Shown here: piece after piece, positions 15,393-24,388 of the stretch
Layout: each line of letters begins with the position of its first letter
Numbering within the stretch: position 1 is the stretch's first letter
Assembly: GCA_944385995.1 (NCBI GenBank)
Contig: CALWZL010000001.1
Location: forward strand, 1 to 46,381
Direction: 5' to 3'
Length of the DNA: 46,381 nucleotides
DNA from: an uncultured Faecalibacterium sp.
Lineage (GTDB): Bacteria > Bacillota > Clostridia > Oscillospirales > Ruminococcaceae
Made by a program: the position numbers and the translations under genes
Notes under the pieces: generated by a model
Told to the model about the DNA's origin: nothing
The model's input: only the letters and a program-made list of their open reading frames with translations
The model's database searches: none

Positions 15393-16114
15393 AACAGAGC
15401 AAAGCGGAAGTCATTCTGCGGGACCCGGGCAAATATGCCCATCACGACCGGATTTTCCTGAATAACCCGGTCATCATGCAGGGCATGGGCCTGGCGCCGG
15501 TGGTGGTGCTGGCCACCAGCGGCCGGAATGCCCTGATGCTGGCGGCGGCGGTGGCCCTGCTGCTGACCCCGTCCCGGGTGCTGAGCTACCTGCTGAGCAA
15601 GCTGGTGCCCCTGGAGGAGCATGCCAGCGAAGAAGAACTGCGCGCCAAACTGCTGCCCCGGGGCCTGATTTATTCCGGTACGGCGGCGGTGGTGTATTTC
15701 CTGGTCTATCCGCTGCTGCGGAATCTGTTCGGAACGGAACTGCTGACCCTGGGCATCTATCTGCCCATGCTGGTGCTGGAACCCCTCATCATCTACCGCT
15801 ATGGACGGGTCCAGGAGACCCTCCCCAAGGCCATCTCCAAGGGCCTGCGGGTGACGGTGGGCTATGTGGTGGTTTTGCTGGTGGTGGGCTGCATCCGGGA
15901 ATGGCTGGCCACCGGCACCGTCTTTGGCTTTGCGGTGACAGCCAATACCGCCCTGCTGCCCCTGGCTTCGATGCCGGCGGGAGGGTTTATCCTGCTGGGG
16001 GTGGTGAGCGCCGTATGGCGTGCCCTGGCCGCCTGGTACAGGACATTCCTGGCCACGGAGGCCCGCAATCAGGTCATTGTCAACCATCAGAAGGAGGCGA
16101 GGGGCAAACTGTGA
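15389..16114 (+). CDS. RnfE/NqrD-like membrane protein lacking the Fe-S cysteines
   Basis: A 241-residue membrane protein aligning with RnfE along its length: NNPVIMQGMGLAP matches NN..LVQ.LGLCP, LGIYLPMLV matches GIFIPLIV, GCIREWLATGTVFG matches G.LREI.G.GTLFG, and MPAGGFILLG matches PPGAFIGLG. The two Cys that help ligate the intramembrane [2Fe-2S] cluster are replaced by Ala36 and Pro132. An insert of charged residues lies around 75-90. Its ATG overlaps the RnfD-like stop by 4 bases and its stop overlaps the next start, so the trio is tightly coupled. Confidence 0.85.
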   Translation: MKQSKAEVILRDPGKYAHHDRIFLNNPVIMQGMGLAPVVVLATSGRNALMLAAAVALLLTPSRVLSYLLSKLVPLEEHASEEELRAKLLPRGLIYSGTAAVVYFLVYPLLRNLFGTELLTLGIYLPMLVLEPLIIYRYGRVQETLPKAISKGLRVTVGYVVVLLVVGCIREWLATGTVFGFAVTANTALLPLASMPAGGFILLGVVSAVWRALAAWYRTFLATEARNQVIVNHQKEARGKL

Positions 16115-16743
16115 ATACTGCGATTTATACCCAGGCCGGCTCCCTGTCTGAGGCATTGACCATCTTTTTCGGCTATGCAGTGATGGCCGTCCTGGCCCAG
16201 AATGCGGTCTTTACCCGGGCCTTGGGCGTCTCCCGGCTGGTCCAGCTGGTGGGCGACGAGCGGACCAACAGCCTGTTGTTCGGGGTGCTGCAGTGCATTA
16301 CCCAGTTCCTGCTGGCCCCGGTGGCCTGGTATGTGGGCGGTGCTGCCGCTGCCCTGGGATTGGGAGCCCGCTCCCGGCCTCTGGTCTATCTGGCCTGCAT
16401 TGCGGTGGTCAGCGTGGCCGAAATGGCGTTTCTGTACTTTGTCAAACTGCCCTGGCAGCGGCAGCTGCTGCGGATTTTGCCGCTGGCCTGTTTGAATACC
16501 TGTGTGCTGGGCACCCTGCTGCTGGGCCGGACCCAGAGTTTCAGCCTGCTCCAGTCCATGGGCTTTGGCCTGGGCAGCGGCGTGGGCTATCTGCTGGCGG
16601 TCCTTCTGGTGATCGAGGCCCAAAACCGGCTGCGCAGCCAGTCGATTCCGTCGGCATTCCGCGGGATGCCCATTACCTTGATTTACATCGGCGTGCTGGC
16701 CCTGGCCATCTACGGCCTGACGGGACACACGGTGATCCTGTGA
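16111..16743 (+). CDS. RnfA/NqrE-like membrane protein with displaced cluster cysteines
   Basis: A 210-residue membrane protein aligning with RnfA: QNAVFTRALGVS corresponds to NNFVL.KFLGLC, LPLACLNTCVLG to LPLITTNCAVLG, and IPSAFRGMPITLIYIGVLALAIYGLTG to the RnfA C-terminus. The first cluster Cys is Ser41; at the second position there is Thr130, with a Cys one residue later. The start is a GTG at 16111 that overlaps the preceding stop as GTGA; GAGGGG precedes it. About six membrane helices are predicted. With RnfD- and RnfE-like partners it probably forms a membrane core without the usual redox carriers. Confidence 0.83.
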   Translation: MNTAIYTQAGSLSEALTIFFGYAVMAVLAQNAVFTRALGVSRLVQLVGDERTNSLLFGVLQCITQFLLAPVAWYVGGAAAALGLGARSRPLVYLACIAVVSVAEMAFLYFVKLPWQRQLLRILPLACLNTCVLGTLLLGRTQSFSLLQSMGFGLGSGVGYLLAVLLVIEAQNRLRSQSIPSAFRGMPITLIYIGVLALAIYGLTGHTVIL

Positions 16744-16828
16744 CGAAATCCGGGCGATGCCCAGATGGGTTGATGAATGATGCGTGGCAGGAAATTGTTT
16801 CCCGCCGTAAGGGAAAGGTGAAGGAACC

Positions 16829-17956
16829 ATGCCGAAAAGAAAGAAAGTCAAGCGGTATCACCGCAGCTTTTACAGCCGGGGAATGAAGGTCAAGAAAGCC
16901 CTGGGCATTGTACTGCTGGCGGTGGTGGTGTTGGGGGCGGCCTGGCTGGCCGCGCCCTATGTGCTGGACTGGGCCACCCATACCTGGTACACGGTGGTGC
17001 GGGACCGGGATCTGCCCGATTCCTCCGAAGCGGGTTCGTCGGAGGCGTCCTCTGCGGCCTCTTCGGAAGCGGCGTCCTCGTCCTCCCGGCCGGCCTCCTC
17101 GGCGGCTTCGTCGGAGGCTGCCTCCTCCCGGCCGGCGCCGGTGGCTGGCACCGTGATTCGGGAGGGCAGCTGGTCCAGCGTCAGCCTGTCGGCGCTGGGC
17201 GATGAGGTGGCCATCCGGGCCACCGCCCAGAACCTGGCGCAGCAGGGGGTGACCTATGCCATGATTCCCCTGAAGGACACCAGCGGCTATATCTATTACG
17301 CCTCGGCGGTGCCGGCGGCCTCGGACAGCGTGGCGGCCAGCGTGGTGGACCCGGCCCTCATCGCCTCGATTTTCAAGGAAGAAGGCCTGGTGCCGGTGGC
17401 AGAAGTGGCTGCTTTCCAGGACCCGGTGGCCTGCTATGCCGACCGCAGCATGGCGATTCAGTATGCGGGCGGCAATGGCTATCTGTGGCTGGATGCCGCC
17501 AATGCGGCGGCCGGCGGAAAAGCCTGGCTCAATCCCTACGCCTCGTCGGCCGTCCAGTTTGTGGGGGACCTGGTGGAAGAACTGTATAACTGCGGCTTTG
17601 AACAGGTCTGCCTGTCGGCGGTACAGTTCCCCCACTCCACCTCCTCCAACCAGAATTTCGGCGAGACGGGCGGCGTCGGCCGGGATGGTCAGCTTGCGGC
17701 TGACATCGCCGCGTGGGATGCCCGGTTTGCGGGGCGGGTGACGCTCTGGTATGAGTACCCCCTGTCCAGCTGTACCAGCGTCAGCACCACTTTGGGGGCT
17801 CTGCCGGCCCAACTGGGCGTCAAGAACCTGGTGGTGAGCCTGCCGGCCGGGGAGACCCGGGATGAGGCGCAGCTGACCCAGACAGCCGCCCAGATGAAAG
17901 AGATGGGCGCCGCCTACGTTGTCGTGCGGGACAGCGAAGCCGGAAACTTTTATTGA
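16829..17956 (+). CDS. Membrane-anchored DUF4015-like TIM-barrel protein, active site altered
   Basis: A 375-residue protein: basic N-terminus, one membrane segment (about 24-44), a Ser/Ala/Pro low-complexity linker (about 65-105), then an extracellular domain of about 270 residues. The domain resembles the putative glycoside hydrolase family DUF4015: WLNPYASSAVQFVGDLVEELYNCGFEQV is followed by SAVQFP where the family has a DYIRFP-like motif. The missing Asp suggests loss of hydrolase activity, perhaps leaving a wall-binding role. GTGAAGGAACC precedes the ATG. It lies 85 bases after the RnfA-like gene and just before the DUF1015 gene, in the same direction. Confidence 0.7.
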   Translation: MPKRKKVKRYHRSFYSRGMKVKKALGIVLLAVVVLGAAWLAAPYVLDWATHTWYTVVRDRDLPDSSEAGSSEASSAASSEAASSSSRPASSAASSEAASSRPAPVAGTVIREGSWSSVSLSALGDEVAIRATAQNLAQQGVTYAMIPLKDTSGYIYYASAVPAASDSVAASVVDPALIASIFKEEGLVPVAEVAAFQDPVACYADRSMAIQYAGGNGYLWLDAANAAAGGKAWLNPYASSAVQFVGDLVEELYNCGFEQVCLSAVQFPHSTSSNQNFGETGGVGRDGQLAADIAAWDARFAGRVTLWYEYPLSSCTSVSTTLGALPAQLGVKNLVVSLPAGETRDEAQLTQTAAQMKEMGAAYVVVRDSEAGNFY

Positions 17957-18001
17957 TGGGACCTGCCGCAAGGGTCTTTTGTGAGAGTGAGGAACCGAAC
18001 G

Positions 18002-19297
18002 ATGGAAAAAACGTCCTGCTTTATGCCGGCCCATATCCTCTTGCCCGACGCATCCGTTCCGCTGGGGCAATGGGGCTGCATTGCCTGCGATCAGTTCACC
18101 AGTGACCGGGATTACTGGGCCCAAGCCGAGGCGGCGGCCGCCGGCGGTCCCAGCACCCTCCGGCTGATTCTGCCGGAAGTCTATCTGGGGGACAACGACC
18201 AGCAGGCCCGCGTGGATCAAATCCACCAGACCATGGAATCCTACGACCGGGAAGTTCTGACCCGGGCAGTGGACGGCTTTGTCTATGTGGAGCGCACCCT
18301 CCAGAGCGGCCGGGTCCGTCAGGGCCTGGTGGGCCGGGTGGACCTGGAGGCCTACAACTATCACCGGGGCAGCCTGTCCCTGGTGCGGCCCAGCGAAAAC
18401 ACGGTGGAGGAGCGGATTCCGCCCCGGATGGCGGTCCGCCGCGGGGCCCGTCTGGAGACGCCCCATGTGATGATGCTGGCCGACGACCCGGACCGGATTC
18501 TGATCGAGCCGGTGGGCCGGCAGAAAGAGAAGCTGCGGCCCCTGTATGACGGGGAATTGATGCTGGGCGGCGGCCATGTGGCCGGCTGGGCGGTGGAAGA
18601 CCCCGCCATGATCGCCCGGATTGAGGAAGCCATGCGGACGCTGGGCAGCCAGGAGACCTTCCTGGCCAAGTATCCCGGCGCCCCCAATACCCGGCCTCTG
18701 GCGCTGGCGGTGGGCGACGGCAACCACTCCCTGGCCACTGCCAAGGCCTATTGGGAGGAGATCAAAAAGACCCTGACGCCGGAACAGCAGAAAGATCATC
18801 CCGCCCGGTGGTGCCTGGCGGAGGTCTGCAACGTCCGGTCGGATGCGGTGGAGATCGAGCCGATTCACCGGGTCCTCTTCAACACCAGCTATGAGACGGT
18901 GCTGTTGAATCTGGTTACATGGAGCGATGAAAATATGGTGGGGGTGCGCTTCGGCGACACCTTCGACCAGAAGCTCCGTTTGGTGGGCCCGCAGGACGCC
19001 TGCGACCTCAGCTTTGAGGCGCCCACGGCCCCCCTGGGGGTAGGTACGGTGGATGAGTTCGTGGAGTACTTCCTCGAAAATCATCCCGAGGCCCGGGTGG
19101 ACTATGTCCACGACGAGGGGGCCGTCCGCTCCTTCTGCACCAAGGAAGGGGCAGTAGGCCTGCTGCTGCCCGCCATGCGGAAGGGCGATCTCTTCCGCGG
19201 CGTGGTGCTGGGGGGCGTGCTGCCCCGCAAGACCTTCAGCCTGGGCCACGCCGAAGAAAAGCGGTACTACATCGAGTGCCGCCGCATTGCAGAATAA
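18002..19297 (+). CDS. DUF1015 family protein
   Basis: A 431-residue cytoplasmic protein of the DUF1015 family, whose biochemical function is unknown to me. Family-like landmarks are FMPAHILLPD and ACDQFTSDRDYW near the N-terminus and VGDGNHSLATAK (about 231-242) in the place of the usual DGHHR motif. I chose the ATG at 18002 because GTGAGGAA lies upstream; an in-frame GTG at 17981 has no comparable site. It is 45 bases downstream of the TIM-barrel gene. An inverted repeat follows before the helicase gene. Confidence 0.85.
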   Translation: MEKTSCFMPAHILLPDASVPLGQWGCIACDQFTSDRDYWAQAEAAAAGGPSTLRLILPEVYLGDNDQQARVDQIHQTMESYDREVLTRAVDGFVYVERTLQSGRVRQGLVGRVDLEAYNYHRGSLSLVRPSENTVEERIPPRMAVRRGARLETPHVMMLADDPDRILIEPVGRQKEKLRPLYDGELMLGGGHVAGWAVEDPAMIARIEEAMRTLGSQETFLAKYPGAPNTRPLALAVGDGNHSLATAKAYWEEIKKTLTPEQQKDHPARWCLAEVCNVRSDAVEIEPIHRVLFNTSYETVLLNLVTWSDENMVGVRFGDTFDQKLRLVGPQDACDLSFEAPTAPLGVGTVDEFVEYFLENHPEARVDYVHDEGAVRSFCTKEGAVGLLLPAMRKGDLFRGVVLGGVLPRKTFSLGHAEEKRYYIECRRIAE

Positions 19298-19343
19298 AAG
19301 ATCCGCTGCGCCGGGCTCTGTCCGGCGACGGACCTTCCTGTGT

Positions 19344-19377
19344 GTCATGCCCGTACGCTCTGCCGTCCGGGCATGAC
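19344..19377 (+). terminator. Inverted repeat upstream of the helicase gene
   Basis: A perfect 10-bp stem GTCATGCCCG / CGGGCATGAC with a 14-base loop, followed by GGATTTTCACCCGTTTT. It is either a weak terminator for the DUF1015 gene or a leader hairpin of the helicase mRNA. Confidence 0.5.
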
Positions 19378-19417
19378 GGATTTTCACCCGTTTTCCCACA
19401 AGCAACCAAGGAGAAGA

Positions 19418-21325
19418 ATGACATTTCAAGAACTGAATTTATCCAAACCCATCCTGCGGGCGGTGGCTCAGGCGGGCTATCAGAAGCCGTCTCCGATTCA
19501 GGCGGGGGCCATCCCGCCGGTCTTGAAGGGGCAGGATCTGATGGGCTGCGCCCAGACCGGCACCGGCAAGACCGCCGCCTTTGCCCTGCCCATGCTGGAT
19601 TTGTTGTCGGCCCGTCCTGCCGCCAGGCCGGGGGCCATCCGGGCTTTGATTTTGACCCCCACCCGGGAGCTGGCGCTCCAGATTGATGCCAGCTTTGCCC
19701 AGTACGGGAAGTACCTGTCCCTCCGCCATGCCGTCATCTTCGGCGGTGTGGGCCAGGCGCCCCAGGTGGAACAGCTCCAGAAAGGGGTGGATATTCTGGT
19801 GGCCTGCCCCGGCCGGCTCAACGACCTGATCGGTCAGGGGTATGTAGACCTGTCCGGGGTGGAGATATTCGTCCTGGACGAGGCCGACCGGATGCTGGAC
19901 ATGGGATTTGTCCACGATGTCAAAAAGGTCATCGCCAAGCTGCCGGTGCGGCGGCAGACCCTGCTGTTCAGCGCCACCATGCCCGCCGAAATCGAGCGTC
20001 TGGCGGCCAAGATTCTCCGGGACCCCGCCTTTGTCAAGGTGGACCCGGTTTCCAGCACGGTGGACCGCATCCAGCAGAGCCTGTATTTTGTGTCCAGGGC
20101 GGACAAGCGCCGTCTGCTGCCCTGGCTGATCCAGCATCTGGACCCGCCGGTCCGCAATGCGCTGGTGTTCAGCCGCACCAAACACGGGGCCGACCGGATT
20201 GCCCGGGACCTGACCAAACAGGGCATCACGGCGGCCGCCATCCACGGCAACAAGAGCCAGAGCGCCCGGGTGGCGGCCCTGGAGGGCTTCAAGGCCGGCC
20301 GGACCAGGGTCTTGGTGGCCACCGACATTGCAGCCCGTGGAATCGATATCAATGAGCTGTCCCATGTCTTCAACTATGACCTGCCCGAAGTGCCGGAGAC
20401 CTATGTCCACCGGATCGGGCGTACGGCCCGGGCGGGCGCGGACGGCACGGCCATCAGCTTTTGCGCGCCCGAGGAACAGGAATATCTGGCGGGGATTGAA
20501 AAGCTGAACCGGAAAAAGATCCCGGTGGTGAGCGGACATCCCTGGGACACAGCCCAGCCGGAACAACCCAAAAAGGAAACCAAGGCGGTGCAGTCTGCCC
20601 AGCCGGTCAAGGTGCGGCAGGTGCAGCCTCCCATCATACAGAAAGAGGAGACCATCATGGATGAAACCAAAAAGACCGCTCCCCGCGCCAGCGAAGGCGG
20701 GGAGAAGCGTTCCCGCTCGAGGCGCAGCCGCCGGGAGGGCAGCCGGTCCAGACAGCCCGCCCAGGGCAGCCAGAGCCAGCCGCAGCAGCCGAAATTTGAC
20801 CCTCATTTTCTGACCGGGGCCGAGACGGCCGTTCTGCCGGCCAAGACGGTAGCAGCTGGGGGGGACAAGCCCCGGACCGCCGCCCAGAACCAGAATCCCA
20901 ACCCCCGCCCGGCCAAGGGCGGCACCCAGAACGCCCGGCCCCAGCGGAGCCAGCAGGCCGAGGGGAAGAAGGAGGAGAAGGAGGGCCGCAGCCCCCGGAC
21001 CGCCCCCAAGACCGCCCAGGAGCCGCGTCCGGCCCGGGGCGAAAAGAATCCCGCTCCCCAGCAGAAGGCCGCTTCCAGAGGCGCCCAGGCCGAGCACAGC
21101 GCAGCCCGGAGCCAGAGCGGCCGCGGAACCGCCGGCCGGACCCAGGCTGCCAGCCAGCCCAGAGGGCGGGGCCGTTCGGGCAGCCATGAGAACCGCGGGG
21201 ACGATCCCGGGCTGGTCCTCATCAGCCGCCGGCCGCCCCAGCAGAAGTTCTCCAACTTCGAGGAGTATATGGAGGCCCACGGCGGCGCCACCGCTCCCAT
21301 CGAGGACCACAGCGAGGACTATTGA
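19418..21325 (+). CDS. DEAD-box RNA helicase with long basic tail
   Basis: An ATP-dependent RNA helicase of the RhlE/DeaD group, 635 residues. In order: Q-motif (SPIQ), motif I AQTGTGKT (45-52), [17 protein letters not shown] in place of [24 protein letters not shown] and [10 protein letters not shown]. From about residue 385 the tail is disordered and rich in Arg, Gln, Pro, Ser and Ala with scattered RG and RS pairs, suited to RNA binding and condensate formation. A short conserved-looking end ([20 protein letters not shown]) closes it. AAGGAG precedes the ATG at 19418 with short spacing. Upstream in-frame starts run through the inverted repeat and were rejected. Confidence 0.93.
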   Translation: MTFQELNLSKPILRAVAQAGYQKPSPIQAGAIPPVLKGQDLMGCAQTGTGKTAAFALPMLDLLSARPAARPGAIRALILTPTRELALQIDASFAQYGKYLSLRHAVIFGGVGQAPQVEQLQKGVDILVACPGRLNDLIGQGYVDLSGVEIFVLDEADRMLDMGFVHDVKKVIAKLPVRRQTLLFSATMPAEIERLAAKILRDPAFVKVDPVSSTVDRIQQSLYFVSRADKRRLLPWLIQHLDPPVRNALVFSRTKHGADRIARDLTKQGITAAAIHGNKSQSARVAALEGFKAGRTRVLVATDIAARGIDINELSHVFNYDLPEVPETYVHRIGRTARAGADGTAISFCAPEEQEYLAGIEKLNRKKIPVVSGHPWDTAQPEQPKKETKAVQSAQPVKVRQVQPPIIQKEETIMDETKKTAPRASEGGEKRSRSRRSRREGSRSRQPAQGSQSQPQQPKFDPHFLTGAETAVLPAKTVAAGGDKPRTAAQNQNPNPRPAKGGTQNARPQRSQQAEGKKEEKEGRSPRTAPKTAQEPRPARGEKNPAPQQKAASRGAQAEHSAARSQSGRGTAGRTQAASQPRGRGRSGSHENRGDDPGLVLISRRPPQQKFSNFEEYMEAHGGATAPIEDHSEDY

Positions 21326-21334
21326 ATCCAGTGA

Positions 21335-21383
21335 CAAAAAATCCGGCATCCCAGGGGCAAAACGCCCGGGATGCCGGTTTTTT
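21335..21383. terminator. Bidirectional terminator after the helicase
   Basis: CCGGCATCCC (21343-21352) pairs perfectly with GGGATGCCGG (21368-21377), followed by six T and preceded by six A. It separates the convergent helicase and AraC-type genes. Confidence 0.88.
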
Positions 21384-21407
21384 GATGCCGCAGCGCCAAC
21401 AGCGAGG

Positions 21408-21809
21408 TTATTTTTTGTCCGAAAAGGCCCGGCTCAGCCGGTTCATCCGGTATTCCCGGGGGCTCTGGCCGTAATGGGCCCGGAACAGCCGGTAAAAATA
21501 GCTGGTGTTTTCATAGCCCACCTGGGCAATAATCTGCTGAATGGTCATATCGCTGCGGCGGAGCAGGCGGGCCGCCGTCTCCAGGCGGTGCTTCTGCAGC
21601 AGCTCCTTGTAGGTCTTGCCGGTCTCGGCCCGGACACATTCGCTCACATATGCCAGCGATACCTGGTAGGCTTGCGCCACATTCGAGAGGTTGGCCTCCC
21701 GGTAGTTGTTGGCGATTTCGTCCAGGGCGGCGCGGACCAGCGCCTCTTTGTTGACTGTGCCGCTTCGGCCGGAGCCGTTGCGCAGGTCCTTCGCTTGCAG
21801 TTCTGTCAT
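21408..21809 (-). CDS. Stand-alone AraC-type DNA-binding protein
   Basis: A 133-residue transcription factor consisting of little more than the AraC/XylS double helix-turn-helix domain (about 32-128), with landmarks LSNVAQAYQVSLAYVSECVRAETGKTYKELL and IAQVGYENTSYFYRLFRAHYGQSPREYR. No ligand-binding or receiver domain is present; the first 30 residues are polar. GGAGG lies 5 bases before the ATG at 21809, which is why the longer upstream frame is not used. It is alone between two terminators, so its targets cannot be inferred from context. Confidence 0.85.
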   Translation of the reverse strand: MTELQAKDLRNGSGRSGTVNKEALVRAALDEIANNYREANLSNVAQAYQVSLAYVSECVRAETGKTYKELLQKHRLETAARLLRRSDMTIQQIIAQVGYENTSYFYRLFRAHYGQSPREYRMNRLSRAFSDKK

Positions 21810-21955
21810 AGTTTCCTCCGATCGATGTAGAGCCGTTTTGCTCTTTCGTTCACATGAAATACGAAATAAGGACAAATTTTATTGCAAATTCGGACCGGTG
21901 GAAGAACTTTTACATCTTGGCAACAGGAAGGAAACAGATTGCTCACAAAAAATAC

Positions 21956-22002
21956 AAAAATCGTGCGGCCTGCCGTGAAACCGACAGACTGCACGATTTT
22001 TT
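21956..22002. terminator. phoU/pst operon terminator
   Basis: AAAAATCGTGC (21956-21966) pairs with GCACGATTTTTT (21991-22002) around an inner CTG/CAG stem. It ends the leftward pst operon; in the other direction it faces away from any gene. Bases 21810-21955 hold only AT-rich DNA with the presumed AraC promoter, not resolved. Confidence 0.8.
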
Positions 22003-22032
22003 GGAATACAGGTCCCTCTTGTCAGGGAACGA

Positions 22033-22701
22033 TTAGAACAGGTTTTCGTTTTTGTACAGGCCGGTGCGGGTGAACTGAACCCACTCGGCCACGTTGACGG
22101 CATGATCGGCGATCCGCTCCAGGTACTTGATGACCATCAGCAGGTCCAGAGCGGCGTCCACCTGGCCGGGGTTGGCGGCGATCTCTTCGGCCAGGGTCCG
22201 CTTGACGGCGTTGAAGTCGTAGTCCACCTCGTCGTCGGCGGCAATCACCTTCTGGGCGGCGGCCATGTCCTCTTTCTGGAAGGCGTCCATGGCGTCCACC
22301 ACCATCTTGTGGGCCTTCTGACCCATTCGAATGGCGTCGCTGACGGCGTGGTCGCCGGCCTTGCGGGAGGCGAACAGGTGGGGCATGATTTCGGCGATGT
22401 CGGCGGCGTGGTCGCCGATCCGCTCCAGATCGGTGATGACCTTCTGAGCGGCCGAGATCCGGCGCAGGTCGCTGGCCACCGGCTGCTGGCGGAGCAGGAG
22501 CACCATGCAGCGGTGCTCGATGTCGTGCTCCATATCGTTGATCTGGGTGTCGTCGTGGATGATCTGGGCGGCGGCGTCTGCATCGGTGGAGGCCAGAGCT
22601 TCCATGGCGTTTTCGACGGCGTCTGCACAGGCCTGACCCATCTCGGTCAGGGCCTTGTTCAGATCGGCCAGCGCCTCATCATACTGCTTGCGAATGCTCA
22701 T
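22033..22701 (-). CDS. phoU: Phosphate signalling protein PhoU
   Basis: A 222-residue all-helical metal-binding protein that links Pst transporter state to the phosphate sensor kinase. Two PhoU repeats are visible, each with an acidic metal-binding helix: DLERIGDHAADIAE (about 91-104) and KYLERIADHAVNVAEW near the C-terminus. GAGAGGAG precedes the ATG. It is the last gene of the pst operon, 27 bases after pstB, and is followed by a terminator. No PhoR/PhoP pair adjoins it. Confidence 0.97.
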   Translation of the reverse strand: MSIRKQYDEALADLNKALTEMGQACADAVENAMEALASTDADAAAQIIHDDTQINDMEHDIEHRCMVLLLRQQPVASDLRRISAAQKVITDLERIGDHAADIAEIMPHLFASRKAGDHAVSDAIRMGQKAHKMVVDAMDAFQKEDMAAAQKVIAADDEVDYDFNAVKRTLAEEIAANPGQVDAALDLLMVIKYLERIADHAVNVAEWVQFTRTGLYKNENLF

Positions 22702-22728
22702 AGGTTTTCTCCTCTCTCATCAACCGCA

Positions 22729-23499
22729 TTAGCCGAACCGGCCAGAGATATAATCTTCGGTCCGCTTGTCCGAAGGAGTGCTGAAGATCTCGCCGGTGGG
22801 GCCCACCTCCACCAGCTCGCCCAGCAGGAAGAAGGCGGTGCGGTCGCTGATACGGGCCGCCTGCTGCATGTTGTGGGTGACGATGACCACGGTGTAGTTC
22901 TTTTTCAGCTCGCTCATCAGCTCTTCCACCTTCATGGTGGAGCCGGGGTCCAGGGCGCTGGTGGGCTCATCCATCAGCAGAACTTCGGGCTTGACGGCCA
23001 GGGCCCGGGCAATGCACAGGCGCTGCTGCTGGCCGCCCGACAGGCCCAGGGCGCTCTTTTTCAGGCGGTCCTTGACCTCGTCCCACAGGGCGGCGCCCCG
23101 GAGACTGCTCTCCACGATCTCGTCCAGCTCTTCCTTTTTGCGCACGCCGTGGAGCTTGGGACCGTAGGTGATGTTGTCGTAGATGCTCATGGGGAAGGGG
23201 TTGGCCTTCTGAAAGACCATACCCACCCGGCGGCGAAGGGTGGTCAGGACCATGTTGGGTCCAAAGATGTCCTCACCCTTCAGGGTGACATCGCCCTCGA
23301 TGCGAATGCCCGGCACAAGGTCGTTCATCCGGTTGAGGGTTTTCAGGAAGGTGGACTTGCCGCAGCCCGAAGGGCCGATCAGGGCGGTGATCTCCCGCTC
23401 GCCCACGTCCAGGGAAATGGACTTGAGGGCCTTGAAATCACCGTACCACAGGTTCAGATTCTTCGCCGAGATGACAGGCGTGGTGTTTTGCGTTTCCAT
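22729..23499 (-). CDS. pstB: Phosphate ABC transporter ATP-binding protein
   Basis: The 256-residue ATPase of the high-affinity phosphate importer. Walker A is GPSGCGKST, the Q-loop is [16 protein letters not shown], the signature is LSGGQQQR and Walker B is [12 protein letters not shown], followed by the [12 protein letters not shown] switch. All are canonical for PstB. GAGG precedes the ATG at 23499. The gap to pstA is 19 bases. Confidence 0.98.
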   Translation of the reverse strand: METQNTTPVISAKNLNLWYGDFKALKSISLDVGEREITALIGPSGCGKSTFLKTLNRMNDLVPGIRIEGDVTLKGEDIFGPNMVLTTLRRRVGMVFQKANPFPMSIYDNITYGPKLHGVRKKEELDEIVESSLRGAALWDEVKDRLKKSALGLSGGQQQRLCIARALAVKPEVLLMDEPTSALDPGSTMKVEELMSELKKNYTVVIVTHNMQQAARISDRTAFFLLGELVEVGPTGEIFSTPSDKRTEDYISGRFG

Positions 23500-23518
23500 A
23501 TCGTTTTACCTCACTCAA

Positions 23519-24388
23519 TCAGCCCTTTTGACGGAGATGCTTCTTGGCCAGCCGGGCGGCAATGTTGATAATCAGGACCAGGATCAGCAGGACGGCGCCG
23601 ATGCCCCAGGCGGAGTCGAAATCGCCATTCTCAAAGGCCCGCAGGTAGAGCAGCACCGACAGGGAGGCACCGTTGGAGGTGTAGGCCTCGAAGATGTTGC
23701 TGGCAATCACCTGGGCGGCGCCGGCGGTGAACAGCAGGGCCGCGCTCTCGCCCACGATACGGCCGATGGCCAGGATGCAGCCGGTGACAATGCCGTCGAT
23801 GCTGCAGGGCAGCACGATGGTGCGGATGATGTGCCACTTGCCGGCGCCCAGGCCCATGGCGCCCTCGCGGTAGCCCATGGGGACGGTTTTCAGGGATTCC
23901 TGGGTGGTGCGGATGATGGTGGGCAGGGTCATGATGACCAGGGTCAGGCTGCCCGAGAGAAGGCTGGTCTGGAAGCCCAGGGCCTGGGCAAAGACCAGCA
24001 TGCCCACCAGGCCGTAAATGATGCTGGGGATGCCGGCCAGAGTCTCGTTGGTGAATTCAATCGCCGCGATCAGCTTGCGATTGGTGGCGTACTCGGTCAG
24101 ATAGACGGCGGCGCCCACCCCCAGAGGCAGGACGATAATCAGGGTCAGCAGGATGATGTACAAGGTGTTCAGGATGGCGGGGAGGATGCCGTTGGTGCCC
24201 TTGAGGATGCTGGAGGTGGTGGTCAGGAAGGTCCAGTTGACATGGGGCAGACCCCGGACCAGGACCATGCCGATGATGCCCACCACCAAAATGATGACCA
24301 GGACGGCAGCGACCCAGACCGCCGCGGTAAAGAAGCGGTTCCACAGGCGGCGGGAGGGAGAAAAATCAGCATAGCGATTACTTTTCAC
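23519..24388 (-). CDS. pstA: Phosphate ABC transporter permease PstA
   Basis: The 289-residue inner-membrane permease, with about six membrane helices and the EAA-type loop (GYREGAMGLGAGKWHIIRTIVLP). The start is GTG at 24388, supported by AAGGAGG eight bases upstream; it overlaps the end of pstC by 11 bases, so the two are probably translationally coupled. The family hallmark GxxxxAxGIGRIVGESAAL-like segment (about 215-230) is present. Confidence 0.96.
   Translation of the reverse strand: MKSNRYADFSPSRRLWNRFFTAAVWVAAVLVIILVVGIIGMVLVRGLPHVNWTFLTTTSSILKGTNGILPAILNTLYIILLTLIIVLPLGVGAAVYLTEYATNRKLIAAIEFTNETLAGIPSIIYGLVGMLVFAQALGFQTSLLSGSLTLVIMTLPTIIRTTQESLKTVPMGYREGAMGLGAGKWHIIRTIVLPCSIDGIVTGCILAIGRIVGESAALLFTAGAAQVIASNIFEAYTSNGASLSVLLYLRAFENGDFDSAWGIGAVLLILVLIINIAARLAKKHLRQKG

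Noticed and set aside
16673-19429. A 918-codon minus-strand open frame across the Rnf-like, TIM-barrel and DUF1015 genes
   Set aside because: It is antisense to several well-supported genes, with composition typical of codon-position shadows.
19439-21349. A long minus-strand open frame opposite the DEAD-box helicase
   Set aside because: It mirrors the helicase codons; the plus strand carries all helicase motifs.
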